Source of the DNA: Flavobacterium psychrophilum
GTDB lineage: Bacteria; Bacteroidota; Bacteroidia; Flavobacteriales; Flavobacteriaceae
Length of the DNA stretch: 64,000 nt
Reading direction: 5' to 3'
Assembly: GCA_945872245.1 (NCBI GenBank)
Contig: CAMBZB010000004.1
Coordinates: forward strand, 1-64,000
Of the stretch, positions 19,026-28,032 are shown one piece after another. The position numbers were made by a program, and so were the translations under genes. The notes beneath the pieces are model-generated. The model was not told the DNA's origin and searched no databases. It was given only the letters and a program-made list of their open reading frames with translations. Position 1 is the first letter of the stretch. Every line of letters begins with the position of its first letter.

Positions 19026-21461
19026 ATGGCAAATTCAAAACACATTCTTTTTTTTAACCAAATTAGCATTGCAGATATTACCAAAGTGGGTGGTAAAAAT
19101 GCTTCGCTTGGCGAAATGTACTGCCAATTAAATCCAATAGGCATTAAAATCCCCAATGGTTTTGCGGTCACAGCCGATGGGTATCGCCTATTTCGCAAAG
19201 AAAACAATCTCGAAAAACCATTGGAAGATTTGTTACTTTCCTTGGATACAAAAGAATATTCCAATCTTTCCTCTATTGGAGAAAAAGCCAGAAATCTTGT
19301 TTTATCTGCAACCATTCCAGAAGAAATCAATGTCGATATTAGAGCTGCTTACCAAGAACTCTGTAAACAATGCAATATAAACTATCTCGACGTTGCTGTC
19401 CGCAGCAGCGCTACTTCAGAAGATTTACCCTCGGCGAGTTTTGCAGGAAGAATGGAATCCTTCCTGAACATTAGCGGAGAAAAACAATTGCTCGAGGCCG
19501 TTCTACGCTGTTATGCATCTTTGTTTACAGATCGGGCGATCAAATACCGCCACGATATGGGTTTTGTGAATATGGATATCGCCATATCAGTTGGCGTACA
19601 ACAAATGGTGCGCAGCGATAAAGCTTCGTCCGGAGTGGCTTTTACCATCGATCCCGATAGCGGATTCAGAAATGTGGTAGTCATCAACGGCACTTTTGGT
19701 CTGGGCGAAAACATTGTCCAAGGAAGAATCACTCCCGATGAATGGGTAGTTTTTAAACCTACACTTTTTAATAAAAAACTTAACCCAATATTGAAAAGCT
19801 GTTGCGGCAAAAAAGAATTCACAATGATTTATGCCGAAAATGCCCTAGCTGTATCGGCAGATAAAACGATTGTGAATAAGGACACACCATTGGCAGAACA
19901 AAATAAATTTTCACTAACAGATAAAGAAGTCATCCAACTGGCGCAGTGGTGCCAAAAAATTGAAAATCACTATAACAAGACCATGGATGTTGAATGGGCA
20001 AAAGACGGATTGAACGACCAAATCTATATCGTTCAAGCACGTCCGGAAACTATTCACGGAAAAGCACGAAAACAAATCTTGGAACTCTATTCCCTAAAAG
20101 AAAAAGGCAATGTATTGTCAAGTGGCACTGCTCTTGGAAACAAAATCACTTCCGGAAAAGCGCGAATCCTGAACAGTCCACAAGAAGGAAATCTTTTGCT
20201 ACAAGGAGAAATCTTGGTGACAGATGTTACCAATCCCGATTGGGATCCCATTCTTAAAAAAGCGGGAGCCATTATTACCAACAAAGGCGGCAGGACAAGC
20301 CATTCGGCCATTGTGGCAAGAGAACTTGGAACCGTTGCCGTGGTGGGTTGTGGAAATGCAACTTCTGTTATAAAAACCGGACAAGAAATCACGGTGTCTT
20401 GTGCCGAAGGCAAAGAGGGATATATATATGAAGGGTTATTGAAATGGGAAATTAAAGAACAGGATTTCAGCAAACTCACTTTACCGGAAACAGATCCAAT
20501 GTTTATCCTCGCAGATCCCGAAAGAGCTTTTGACTTGAGTTTTTATCCCAACAAAGGCGTGGGTTTGATGCGAATGGAATTTGCCATTTCCAACACTATT
20601 AAAATCCATCCAAACGCCCTGTGTGAACCCGAAAAAGTAACCGATGAAATAACAATTTCGAAAATAAAGGAATTGACCAAAAGGTATGAAAACGGTACAG
20701 ATTATTTTGTCAATAAACTTGCCGAAGCTGTTTCTACGGTAGCTGCTGCTTTTTATCCAAAGGACGTGATTGTGCGAATGAGCGATTTCAAGAGCAACGA
20801 ATATGCGAATCTCATTGGTGGAAAATATTTCGAACCCGAGGAAGAAAACCCTATGATAGGCTTTCGTGGTGCTTCGCGTTATTACAGCGACTTTTATCGA
20901 AAAGGTTTTGCATTAGAATGTGAAGCGATGAAAAAAGTGCGAAACGAAATGGGATTACACAACGTGAAACTAATGATTCCTTTTTGCAGAACTGTCGAGG
21001 AAGGAAAAAAAGTTATTGCAGAAATGGCAAAAAACGGATTGGTCCAAGGAGAAAACCTGTCTGACCGGCAGGCAGACGAATTGGAAATTTATGTAATGGT
21101 AGAAATTCCAAGCAACGTTTTATTGGCAGACGAATTCGCCAAAATTTTCGATGGATTTTCCATTGGTTCCAATGATTTGACACAGCTCACTCTTGGTTTA
21201 GACCGAGATTCTTCTTTGGTCAGTTTTTTATTCAGTGAGCAAAATCCGGCGGTCAAAGCTCTAATCCGAGAAACGATTCACGCTGCCAAACGAAACAACA
21301 TAAAAGTGGGATTGTGTGGCCAAGCGCCAAGTGACATTCCAAAATTTGCCCAGTTCTTGGTCGAAGAAGGCATTGACAGTATTTCGTTCAATCCCGATGC
21401 CATTATAAAAGGAATCGAAAATATTTTGCTTGCCGAAAAGAAAAATACAGTACGGATATAA
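19026..21461 (+). CDS. ppsA: Phosphoenolpyruvate synthase
   Basis: This 811-residue enzyme converts pyruvate, ATP and water to PEP, AMP and phosphate, the entry to gluconeogenesis. The ATP-grasp nucleotide-binding domain is at the N-terminus (KVGGKNASLGEM, VRSSATSEDLPSASFAGRMESFLN). The phospho-histidine swivel domain has GGRTSHSAIVARELG with catalytic His at about 426. The PEP-utilising TIM barrel is C-terminal (GFRGASRY, MIPFCRTVEEG, SIGSNDLTQLTLG, GLCGQAPS). All active-site blocks are intact. It starts a same-strand run continuing with an SDR gene 18 bases downstream. Confidence 0.95.
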   Translation: MANSKHILFFNQISIADITKVGGKNASLGEMYCQLNPIGIKIPNGFAVTADGYRLFRKENNLEKPLEDLLLSLDTKEYSNLSSIGEKARNLVLSATIPEEINVDIRAAYQELCKQCNINYLDVAVRSSATSEDLPSASFAGRMESFLNISGEKQLLEAVLRCYASLFTDRAIKYRHDMGFVNMDIAISVGVQQMVRSDKASSGVAFTIDPDSGFRNVVVINGTFGLGENIVQGRITPDEWVVFKPTLFNKKLNPILKSCCGKKEFTMIYAENALAVSADKTIVNKDTPLAEQNKFSLTDKEVIQLAQWCQKIENHYNKTMDVEWAKDGLNDQIYIVQARPETIHGKARKQILELYSLKEKGNVLSSGTALGNKITSGKARILNSPQEGNLLLQGEILVTDVTNPDWDPILKKAGAIITNKGGRTSHSAIVARELGTVAVVGCGNATSVIKTGQEITVSCAEGKEGYIYEGLLKWEIKEQDFSKLTLPETDPMFILADPERAFDLSFYPNKGVGLMRMEFAISNTIKIHPNALCEPEKVTDEITISKIKELTKRYENGTDYFVNKLAEAVSTVAAAFYPKDVIVRMSDFKSNEYANLIGGKYFEPEEENPMIGFRGASRYYSDFYRKGFALECEAMKKVRNEMGLHNVKLMIPFCRTVEEGKKVIAEMAKNGLVQGENLSDRQADELEIYVMVEIPSNVLLADEFAKIFDGFSIGSNDLTQLTLGLDRDSSLVSFLFSEQNPAVKALIRETIHAAKRNNIKVGLCGQAPSDIPKFAQFLVEEGIDSISFNPDAIIKGIENILLAEKKNTVRI

Positions 21462-21479
21462 TATAAAAACAACACCATT

Positions 21480-22235
21480 ATGGAAGCAACATTCAAAAAC
21501 AAAGTGGCTTTGGTTACAGGTGGTTCCTTCGGAATCGGAAGAGCCACTGCCCTAGCCTTCGCAAGAAAAGGCGCTAAAGTCGTTATTGCCGATTGGGAAG
21601 AAAATCAGGAAACTATGGATCTAATCGAAAATTTAGGAGGCGATGCCATCTTTGTAAAATGCGATGTATCAAAAAAAGCTGAGGTAAAAGCACTCATCAA
21701 AAAAACCATTGACACCTTTGGACGATTGGATTTTGCTTTTAATAATGCCGGAATAGAAGGAACTTCGGCCACTGTACAGGAGTGTTCCGAAGAGAATTGG
21801 GACAAAACTATTGGCGTCAACCTAAAAGGAATTTGGCTCTGTATGAAATATGAAATTCCCGAAATGCTCAAAACAGGCAAAGGCGCTATTGTCAATTGTG
21901 CCTCTGTAGCTGGACTAGTCGGTTTTCAAGGTTTACCTGCTTATGTGGCTTCGAAACACGGGGTGATAGGTTTAACAAAAACAGCCGCACTAGAATATGC
22001 CAAACTCGGAATCCGAGTAAATGTAGTTTGTCCCGGTGTTATCCAAACCCCAATGATTGACCGGCTAACAGGAAAGAAAAAAGAAACCATTGAACAATAT
22101 ATAGACTTAGAACCCGTAGGGCGTTTTGGAGAACCTGAAGAAATAGCCAATGCAGTGGTTTGGTTATGTTTGGATGAAGCTTCGTTCGTAACCGGATTGG
22201 CAATGCCTGTGGACGGTGGTTTTGTGGCGCAGTAA
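21480..22235 (+). CDS. Classical SDR-family oxidoreductase
   Basis: This 251-residue NAD(P)-dependent dehydrogenase has the cofactor motif TGGSFGIG, the NNAG motif, the catalytic Ser in NCASVAG and the YVASK dyad. A PGVIQTPM segment and the ending VDGGFVAQ are typical of classical SDRs. The Asp in VVIADWE after beta-2 favours NAD(H). The substrate is not predictable; annotations such as glucose 1-dehydrogenase or 3-oxoacyl-ACP reductase would be guesses. It sits between ppsA and a P-type ATPase in a tight same-strand series. Confidence 0.85.
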   Translation: MEATFKNKVALVTGGSFGIGRATALAFARKGAKVVIADWEENQETMDLIENLGGDAIFVKCDVSKKAEVKALIKKTIDTFGRLDFAFNNAGIEGTSATVQECSEENWDKTIGVNLKGIWLCMKYEIPEMLKTGKGAIVNCASVAGLVGFQGLPAYVASKHGVIGLTKTAALEYAKLGIRVNVVCPGVIQTPMIDRLTGKKKETIEQYIDLEPVGRFGEPEEIANAVVWLCLDEASFVTGLAMPVDGGFVAQ

Positions 22236-22260
22236 AAACAATATTCTGATAAACTTATAG

Positions 22261-24867
22261 ATGAACTGGCATTTACTATCTATCACAGAAATTGCTGAGT
22301 TGCTAAAGTCAACTCCCTCAGGCATAAGTAACAGCATTGCCTTAAAGCGCTTGTCGGAATACGGAAAAAACGAAATTGAGGATAAAAGGAAGAAAACCAT
22401 TTTGCAAATGGTCCTCCATCAGTTGACCGATTTTATGATTCTTGTACTTATTGTGGTAGCCATTGTCTCAGGAATTTTGGGAGACTTGACAGATACCATA
22501 ATTATTCTTGCCATCATTGTCATTAATGCCGCCGTGGGTTTTATTCAAGAATACCGTTCTGAAAAAGCGATGGAAGCCCTTAAAAATATGGCTCCAAGTT
22601 TCGCAAGAGTTGTGCGCGAAGGTTCGACACTAGAAATCACCGCTACCGAATTAGTCCCTGGAGATGTAGTATTGCTTGAAGCTGGAAACATAATTCCTGC
22701 CGATATTCGGTTTTTTGAAACCCACCAAATTAAAGTGGACGAATCTGCACTGACTGGCGAATCGCATAATGTCGAAAAAAATTGCAACATACTTCCGAAA
22801 GGCGATTATTCACTAGGCGACCGAATCAACATGGGATTCAAAGGAACCCATATTACTAACGGACGTGGCAAAGCTTATGTAATAGCAACCGGAATGAATA
22901 CCGAGCTAGGACTTATCGCCAAAATGATTCAAACTGACGAAAAATCAACTCCATTGCAAAAACGATTAACTGCTTTTGGCAAACGATTATCGGTTTTTGT
23001 ACTCCTCATTTGTGCTGTAATTTTTGTCTTTGGCTGGTGGCGTGGCGAGGATGCGGTAACAATGTTGCTTACTTCCATCTCCCTCGCCGTTGCAGCCATA
23101 CCCGAAGCTTTGCCAGCATTGGTAACCATTGCGTTGGCTTTTGGCGCCAAGCGATTGGCGAAAAACAATGCACTAATTCGGAAACTTCCCGCCGTTGAAA
23201 CGCTTGGTTCCGTTACCCATATCTGCACAGACAAAACAGGAACGCTTACCTTGAATAAAATGACAGTTCAGGAAACTTACGAAATTACTAACCTCAACCC
23301 CAGTTCCACTTTTCTTGAAAATAGCGTCTTGCTCGATGCCATGGCTTTGAACAATGATGTTTCGAAAGACAGAAACGAAAAATGGTTAGGCGATTCCACC
23401 GAAGTAGCTCTGGTGCAATTTGCTTTCGATAAAAATAAAGAGAGAACAGATTTAGAAAAAAAATTCCCAAGAGTTGCAGAAATCCCTTTTGATTCTACCC
23501 GAAAATGCATGACCACCTTTCACAAAACCGAAAACCGGACAGTCGGACAGGCTGGAGGAATTATGGCCATTACCAAAGGTGCCGTAGAAATTATATTAGA
23601 AAAATTAGTCGAAAGCCAAAAATTACTCATTCCAGAGTTGGAGTCCAAAGCCAATGAAATGGCAGAGAAAGGCTATCGCGTGATTGGTTATGCCGTAAAA
23701 AAAATGGATACTTTGCCGGAATTACAAAATTTTGATGCTATAGAATCGGGATTGACCTTAATAGGATTTGCAGGAATTATTGACCCGCCAAGAGAAGAAG
23801 TAAAACAAGCCGTTGCCGAATGCAAACAAGCCGGAATTATTCCCATCATGATTACAGGCGACCACAAACTCACTGCCATAGCCATTGCAAAACAATTGGG
23901 AATAATGGTTTCCGAAGAAGATTTGGTGTTGAGCGGTCCAGAACTTTCCGCATTAACGGAACAACAATTTGACGGTATTGTCGAAAAAGTTCGCGTTTAT
24001 GCCCGTGTAAATCCAGAACAAAAATTAAAAATCGTCAATGCTTTGCACGACCGAGGACAAATAGTTGCCATGACTGGCGATGGCGTAAACGATGCTCCAG
24101 CACTTAAAAACGCAGATATTGGCATCGCGATGGGAATCAACGGTACCGAAGTTTCCAAGGAAGCATCGCACATGATATTACTGGACGATAATTTTGCCAC
24201 CATTATAGTTGCAGTCAAACACGGGCGAAAGGTTTTTGACAATATTTTGAAGTTTATCAAGTACATCATGACCGGAAATTCTGGAGAAATTTGGGCTATT
24301 TTTCTCGCTCCATTTTTTCTGTTGCCCATTCCGCTTTTGGCCATCCATATTCTTTGGATCAATCTTGTCACCGATGGTTTGCCCGGACTCGCACTTGCAT
24401 CAGAACCTGCTGAAAAAAATATTATGAAAAGACCTCCACGAAAACCAAAAGAAAATATTTTTTCAAACGGAATGGGAAAGCACATTTTATGGGTGGGATT
24501 TTTAATGGGAATTACAACTTTGGGAATACAGTATTGGGCCATAAATAGTGAAAATTCACATTGGCAAACAATGGCTTTTACGGTTTTATGCTTCAGCCAA
24601 ATGGGACATGTAATGGCCATACGATCCGATCGAGAATCTCTTTTTAAAATTGGTTTGTTATCAAACAAGCCGCTTTTGGGCGCTTTATTTCTTACCGTCG
24701 TGCTTCAATTAATACTCATCTATTCTCCATTTTTTAATGGTATTTTTAAAACACAACCGCTTTCGATGTATGAATTGGGAACAACCTTAGTAGTTTCAAC
24801 CGTCGTATTTTGGGCTGTCGAACTCGAAAAATGGATCATGCGATTAACAACTAAAGAAAATGAGTAG
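22261..24867 (+). CDS. Cation-translocating P-type ATPase (Ca2+-type, P2)
   Basis: This 868-residue pump has the N-terminal cation-ATPase domain, the actuator TGES loop, M4 with PEALPALVTIALAFG, the phosphorylation site DKTGTLT (Asp324), KGA in the nucleotide domain, the hinge GDGVNDAP and M6 with NLVTDGLPGLAL. The PEALP and N..TDGLP residues match the ion site of SERCA/PMR1-like Ca2+ pumps, so calcium, or possibly manganese, export is most likely. It overlaps the next gene by 8 bases. The ppsA-SDR-ATPase order suggests a stress or ion-homeostasis cluster. Confidence 0.9.
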   Translation: MNWHLLSITEIAELLKSTPSGISNSIALKRLSEYGKNEIEDKRKKTILQMVLHQLTDFMILVLIVVAIVSGILGDLTDTIIILAIIVINAAVGFIQEYRSEKAMEALKNMAPSFARVVREGSTLEITATELVPGDVVLLEAGNIIPADIRFFETHQIKVDESALTGESHNVEKNCNILPKGDYSLGDRINMGFKGTHITNGRGKAYVIATGMNTELGLIAKMIQTDEKSTPLQKRLTAFGKRLSVFVLLICAVIFVFGWWRGEDAVTMLLTSISLAVAAIPEALPALVTIALAFGAKRLAKNNALIRKLPAVETLGSVTHICTDKTGTLTLNKMTVQETYEITNLNPSSTFLENSVLLDAMALNNDVSKDRNEKWLGDSTEVALVQFAFDKNKERTDLEKKFPRVAEIPFDSTRKCMTTFHKTENRTVGQAGGIMAITKGAVEIILEKLVESQKLLIPELESKANEMAEKGYRVIGYAVKKMDTLPELQNFDAIESGLTLIGFAGIIDPPREEVKQAVAECKQAGIIPIMITGDHKLTAIAIAKQLGIMVSEEDLVLSGPELSALTEQQFDGIVEKVRVYARVNPEQKLKIVNALHDRGQIVAMTGDGVNDAPALKNADIGIAMGINGTEVSKEASHMILLDDNFATIIVAVKHGRKVFDNILKFIKYIMTGNSGEIWAIFLAPFFLLPIPLLAIHILWINLVTDGLPGLALASEPAEKNIMKRPPRKPKENIFSNGMGKHILWVGFLMGITTLGIQYWAINSENSHWQTMAFTVLCFSQMGHVMAIRSDRESLFKIGLLSNKPLLGALFLTVVLQLILIYSPFFNGIFKTQPLSMYELGTTLVVSTVVFWAVELEKWIMRLTTKENE

Positions 24868-25234
24868 ACTAATGCTCCAAATCCTCGACTATTTTTTTAT
24901 TTTGTTTCACAGTGTCCTTATTTTGTTCAATATTTTTGGCTGGATTGTTCCAAGGTGGCGGTTTGCCAATTTAATTTCCTTGTCACTTACTGCATTTTCT
25001 TGGTTTATATTAGGGATTTGTTACGGCATCGGGTATTGTCCTTTTACGGATTGGCATTGGAAAGTACGCGAACTTTTGGGATACGATGACCGAAGCAATT
25101 CTTATGTCCATTTTCTGATTCTGAAAATAACGGGGATTGATCTTCCTGAAAATTGGGTTGACACAACAACCATTACTGTGTTTCTTACGGCATTTTCCAT
25201 TAGTCTTTATTTTGCCTTAAAAAAGAGAAAATAG
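24860..25234 (+). CDS. DUF2784-like membrane protein
   Basis: This 124-residue protein has three or four hydrophobic helices and the conserved loop CYGIGYCPFTDWHWKVRELLGY between the second and third. This pattern matches DUF2784, an uncharacterised inner-membrane family. The cysteine and histidine/tryptophan-rich loop could bind a metal or cofactor, but that is speculative. It overlaps the P-type ATPase gene by 8 bases, so the two are probably translated together. Confidence 0.7.
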   Translation: MSRLMLQILDYFFILFHSVLILFNIFGWIVPRWRFANLISLSLTAFSWFILGICYGIGYCPFTDWHWKVRELLGYDDRSNSYVHFLILKITGIDLPENWVDTTTITVFLTAFSISLYFALKKRK

Positions 25235-25361
25235 AGACGAAAGTAAAAGCCTTATAATTCTGATATTTACTATTTTATTCTTAACTTTATAGAGAAGATT
25301 CATTGGTAATTTCCTGTTTTTTAGGTACGATTAGAGTTAATCCCATTAAAAATTAAACCAA

Positions 25362-26459
25362 ATGAAAGGAACATTAAAACTCGGAAAAATTGCGGGAATC
25401 GGTCTATTTATCCATTGGACTTTTTCTTTGCTCATTCTATTCATTGTTTACATCAATCACAAGGCGGGTCAAAATGCGACACAAATTTTATGGTCGGTCT
25501 TGTTTATTTTATGCATTTTTATAACCGTTTTAATGCACGAACTAGGGCATGCACTGACGGCAAAAAAATACAATATCAAAACCATAGACATTACCCTCTT
25601 ACCTATTGGCGGGTTGGCTCGATTAGAAAGGCTTCCCGAAAAACCTTCAGAAGAATTAGTGGTTGCCTTGGCTGGACCCTTGGTAAATATTGCCTTGGCT
25701 CTTACAACCAGCTTGTTCATCACCCTACCCAATACTTCGGAGCAAATGGTTTCCCAATTGGCAAATGGGGTCAACTCGAATAATTTCTTTCTTAATTTCT
25801 TTTTGGTAAACATCGTGTTGGCGATTTTTAATTTAATTCCGGCATTCCCCATGGATGGCGGAAGGGTATTACGAGCCCTTTTATCCTATAAATTAGAAAG
25901 ACATGTTGCCACAAAAATTGCGGCACGAATTGGCCAGATACTAGCGATAGGCTTTATTTTTCTAGGTTTCTTTTCCAATCCATTCTTGATATTTATTGGA
26001 CTATTTGTCTTCATGGGCGCCCAAATAGAGTCGGAATATACCGAGTCAAAACACCTGCTTAAGGGCTTTAAAGTTCGGGATGTGCTGATGAAACAGTATC
26101 AAATTATCGGTGCTAATGAAACCCTGGAAACCGCTGTGGCCATGTTACTTGACAGCTCGCACAAGAATTTTTTGGTAACCCAAGAAAACTTGCCCGTAGG
26201 GACACTTAACCGCGATCAAATTATAGAAGCGCTTTCTAAAAAAGAGGAAGAAACACAGCTGTCTTCCATCATGGACAGCAATTTAATTTTACTTCAAGCC
26301 GACTCCTTTTTGGAAGATATTTTTGAGTTAGTTTACAAAAACAAATCCACTCTATTACTCGTCATGGAAAACGATCAACTCATCGGCACCTTGGATACCG
26401 AAAATCTTTTGGAATTTATTTTGATAAAAGAGGTTAAAGCAAAAAGAGCGCATGTTTAA
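25362..26459 (+). CDS. Site-2 protease family (M50) metalloprotease with CBS domains
   Basis: This 365-residue intramembrane zinc protease carries HELGH at 59-63 in a membrane helix and the second metal-binding motif FPMDGGRVL about 110 residues later. About six membrane segments precede a soluble C-terminal half (residues about 235-355) that resembles a pair of CBS modules. This architecture is the SpoIVFB-like M50 group, in which CBS domains may sense nucleotides. The substrate is unknown. The gene overlaps the downstream phospholipase-D gene by 8 bases. Confidence 0.88.
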   Translation: MKGTLKLGKIAGIGLFIHWTFSLLILFIVYINHKAGQNATQILWSVLFILCIFITVLMHELGHALTAKKYNIKTIDITLLPIGGLARLERLPEKPSEELVVALAGPLVNIALALTTSLFITLPNTSEQMVSQLANGVNSNNFFLNFFLVNIVLAIFNLIPAFPMDGGRVLRALLSYKLERHVATKIAARIGQILAIGFIFLGFFSNPFLIFIGLFVFMGAQIESEYTESKHLLKGFKVRDVLMKQYQIIGANETLETAVAMLLDSSHKNFLVTQENLPVGTLNRDQIIEALSKKEEETQLSSIMDSNLILLQADSFLEDIFELVYKNKSTLLLVMENDQLIGTLDTENLLEFILIKEVKAKRAHV

Positions 26460-27615
26460 TACCGAAACTACACTTTCCGCAACAAAATATGCAGCCTTGG
26501 TTCATAGCGGTGAAGATTATTTTTTCCGGTTGGAACATATTATTTTAGAATCAAAATCTGAAATCCACATTCAAACCTATATTTTTGAATATGATGCCAT
26601 TGGAAAAAGAATCATTGCTGCACTGAAAATAGCGGCATTGCGCCATGTCAAAATATACATTTTGTTGGATAGTTTTGGCTCGTTTTCGTTCCCAAAACAA
26701 GTATTGAACGAACTCAAACAAATCGGAATTCACATTCGGTTTTTCTCCCCTTTTTTCTCGGCAAATTCTTTTTATCTAGGCAGAAGATTACACCATAAAG
26801 TGATAGTTTCTGATTGCAAAATAGCATTAATTGGAGGAATCAATATTGCCAACAAATACCATGGAACCGAAAATTCAAGGCCATGGCTAGATTATGCCGT
26901 TCAATTGAATGATGAAAAAATTGGTGCAGCACTCTCTAAACTGTGTTGGGACATTTATTATAGGAAAAGAGTCATGAACAGAATAAAAATAGCCTCTGTC
27001 GTTCACAATAATGAAGCCGTTGCCGTTCATGTTCTTCAAAATGATTGGTTAAAAAGGAAAAAAGAAATCTTAGATGCCTACATAAAATCCATTGGCAAAG
27101 CCAAAAAAGAAATCGTTATTGTGGGAAGTTATTTCCTTCCCGGCAGAAAATTGATTACCACCTTGAAGAACGCATCGCGAAACAAGGTAAAAATTAAATT
27201 GATTCTTTCCGGAATATCAGATCTTCCCATGGCAAGGCGTGCCAGTTGCTATTTGTACTCAAAATTGTTGCGGCATAATATTGAACTATACGAATGGAAA
27301 TCATCTATTTTACACGGTAAGGCGGCCGTTGTAGACAAAACTTGGACAACCATCGGTTCTTTTAACCTGAATAATTTGAGTTCGTTTGCAAGCATTGAAA
27401 TGAATGTGGGAATCAACTCAGCCGAATTTTCTAATAACTATCTTGTACACCTAAACCAAATCATGGCGCAATGTGAAAGAATTACCAATGAATCTCTAGA
27501 ATTAAGGGATGGAGTACCTACAAGATTCATAAACTGGGTTTCGTACTGGATTACACGAATAATCGAGATCATCATCATTTATTTGCCCCATAAACGATTT
27601 AGAGGGTTGTATTAG
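26452..27615 (+). CDS. Phospholipase D family protein, cardiolipin synthase-like
   Basis: This 387-residue enzyme has two HKD motifs, LHHKVIVSDCKIALIGGIN (about residues 120-138) and ILHGKAAVVDKTWTTIGSFN (about 285-304), which together form one phosphatidyltransferase active site. There are no strong N-terminal membrane helices; a hydrophobic, basic C-terminal segment may attach it to the membrane. It most resembles ClsB-type cardiolipin synthases, but another PLD reaction is possible. It ends the run that starts at ppsA. Confidence 0.85.
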   Translation: MFNTETTLSATKYAALVHSGEDYFFRLEHIILESKSEIHIQTYIFEYDAIGKRIIAALKIAALRHVKIYILLDSFGSFSFPKQVLNELKQIGIHIRFFSPFFSANSFYLGRRLHHKVIVSDCKIALIGGINIANKYHGTENSRPWLDYAVQLNDEKIGAALSKLCWDIYYRKRVMNRIKIASVVHNNEAVAVHVLQNDWLKRKKEILDAYIKSIGKAKKEIVIVGSYFLPGRKLITTLKNASRNKVKIKLILSGISDLPMARRASCYLYSKLLRHNIELYEWKSSILHGKAAVVDKTWTTIGSFNLNNLSSFASIEMNVGINSAEFSNNYLVHLNQIMAQCERITNESLELRDGVPTRFINWVSYWITRIIEIIIIYLPHKRFRGLY

Positions 27616-27745
27616 ACATAAAATAATTGTACTAATTATAACAATTGTAAACTAAATTTTTGTAACTTTAAACGTGTCTTTAATATTTTATTTTATTGAT
27701 TACAAATATTTTAAACGACACGAACGATTAATTTTAAACTTTACA

Positions 27746-27865
27746 ATGGAATCCAATAAAAAAATAAGTAAAGAAGAATGGATCAAAAAAGATTTGAAGA
27801 GCAAAATTCCGAAATTGGACAAGAAAACCATTTTTGTACCTCGTAAAAACGAATTAACCTTCTAA
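27746..27865 (+). CDS. 39-residue basic ORF immediately before the retron RNA
   Basis: This short ORF (MESNKKISKEEWIKKDLK... ending KNELTF) is lysine-rich and stops at 27865, where the structured RNA begins. An in-frame GTG at 27674 would give 63 residues, but the extra N-terminus is less protein-like, so I chose the ATG at 27746. It could be a small retron partner, a leader peptide or a chance ORF. No family is recognised. Confidence 0.4.
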   Translation: MESNKKISKEEWIKKDLKSKIPKLDKKTIFVPRKNELTF

Positions 27866-28029
27866 TTTTTCCTGAAGATTTCATCAGCATAGGCTGATGA
27901 GGAGTTGTGAGTCACAACTCTGTAATGGAATGCTTTTTCAAGCAACTGTGTTTAAAAGGATCTCCGCAGAGCTCCGAACCTTTTAAACCCGTGTTCTTAA
28001 CTGGAGTGGGAAGTTAGATTCCCGCTCCA
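27861..28029 (+). ncRNA. Retron msr-msd RNA
   Basis: The region between the small ORF and the reverse transcriptase is almost entirely foldable. Two adjacent perfect hairpins occur: TCATCAGC/GCTGATGA (27881-27900, 4-base loop) and GAGTTGTG/CACAACTC (27902-27920, 3-base loop). A shorter TGCTT/AAGCA stem lies at 27931-27944. A long msd-like stem GTTTAAAAGG/CCTTTTAAAC (27950-27988) has a 19-base loop. An 11-bp hairpin with one G-U pair (28002-28029) ends 4 bases before the RT start. A candidate a1/a2 duplex pairs 27861-27871 with 28008-28018 (11 pairs, three G-U); it would compete with the last hairpin. The order of small msr hairpins, long msd stem and RT gene is the standard retron layout. Exact ends and the branching G are inferred. 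Confidence 0.75.
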
Positions 28030-28032
28030 TTA

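Noticed and set aside
27674..27745. GTG-started N-terminal extension of the small retron ORF
   Set aside because: The extra 24 residues look like translated promoter sequence (YFIDYKYFKRHE), and an ATG lies at 27746.
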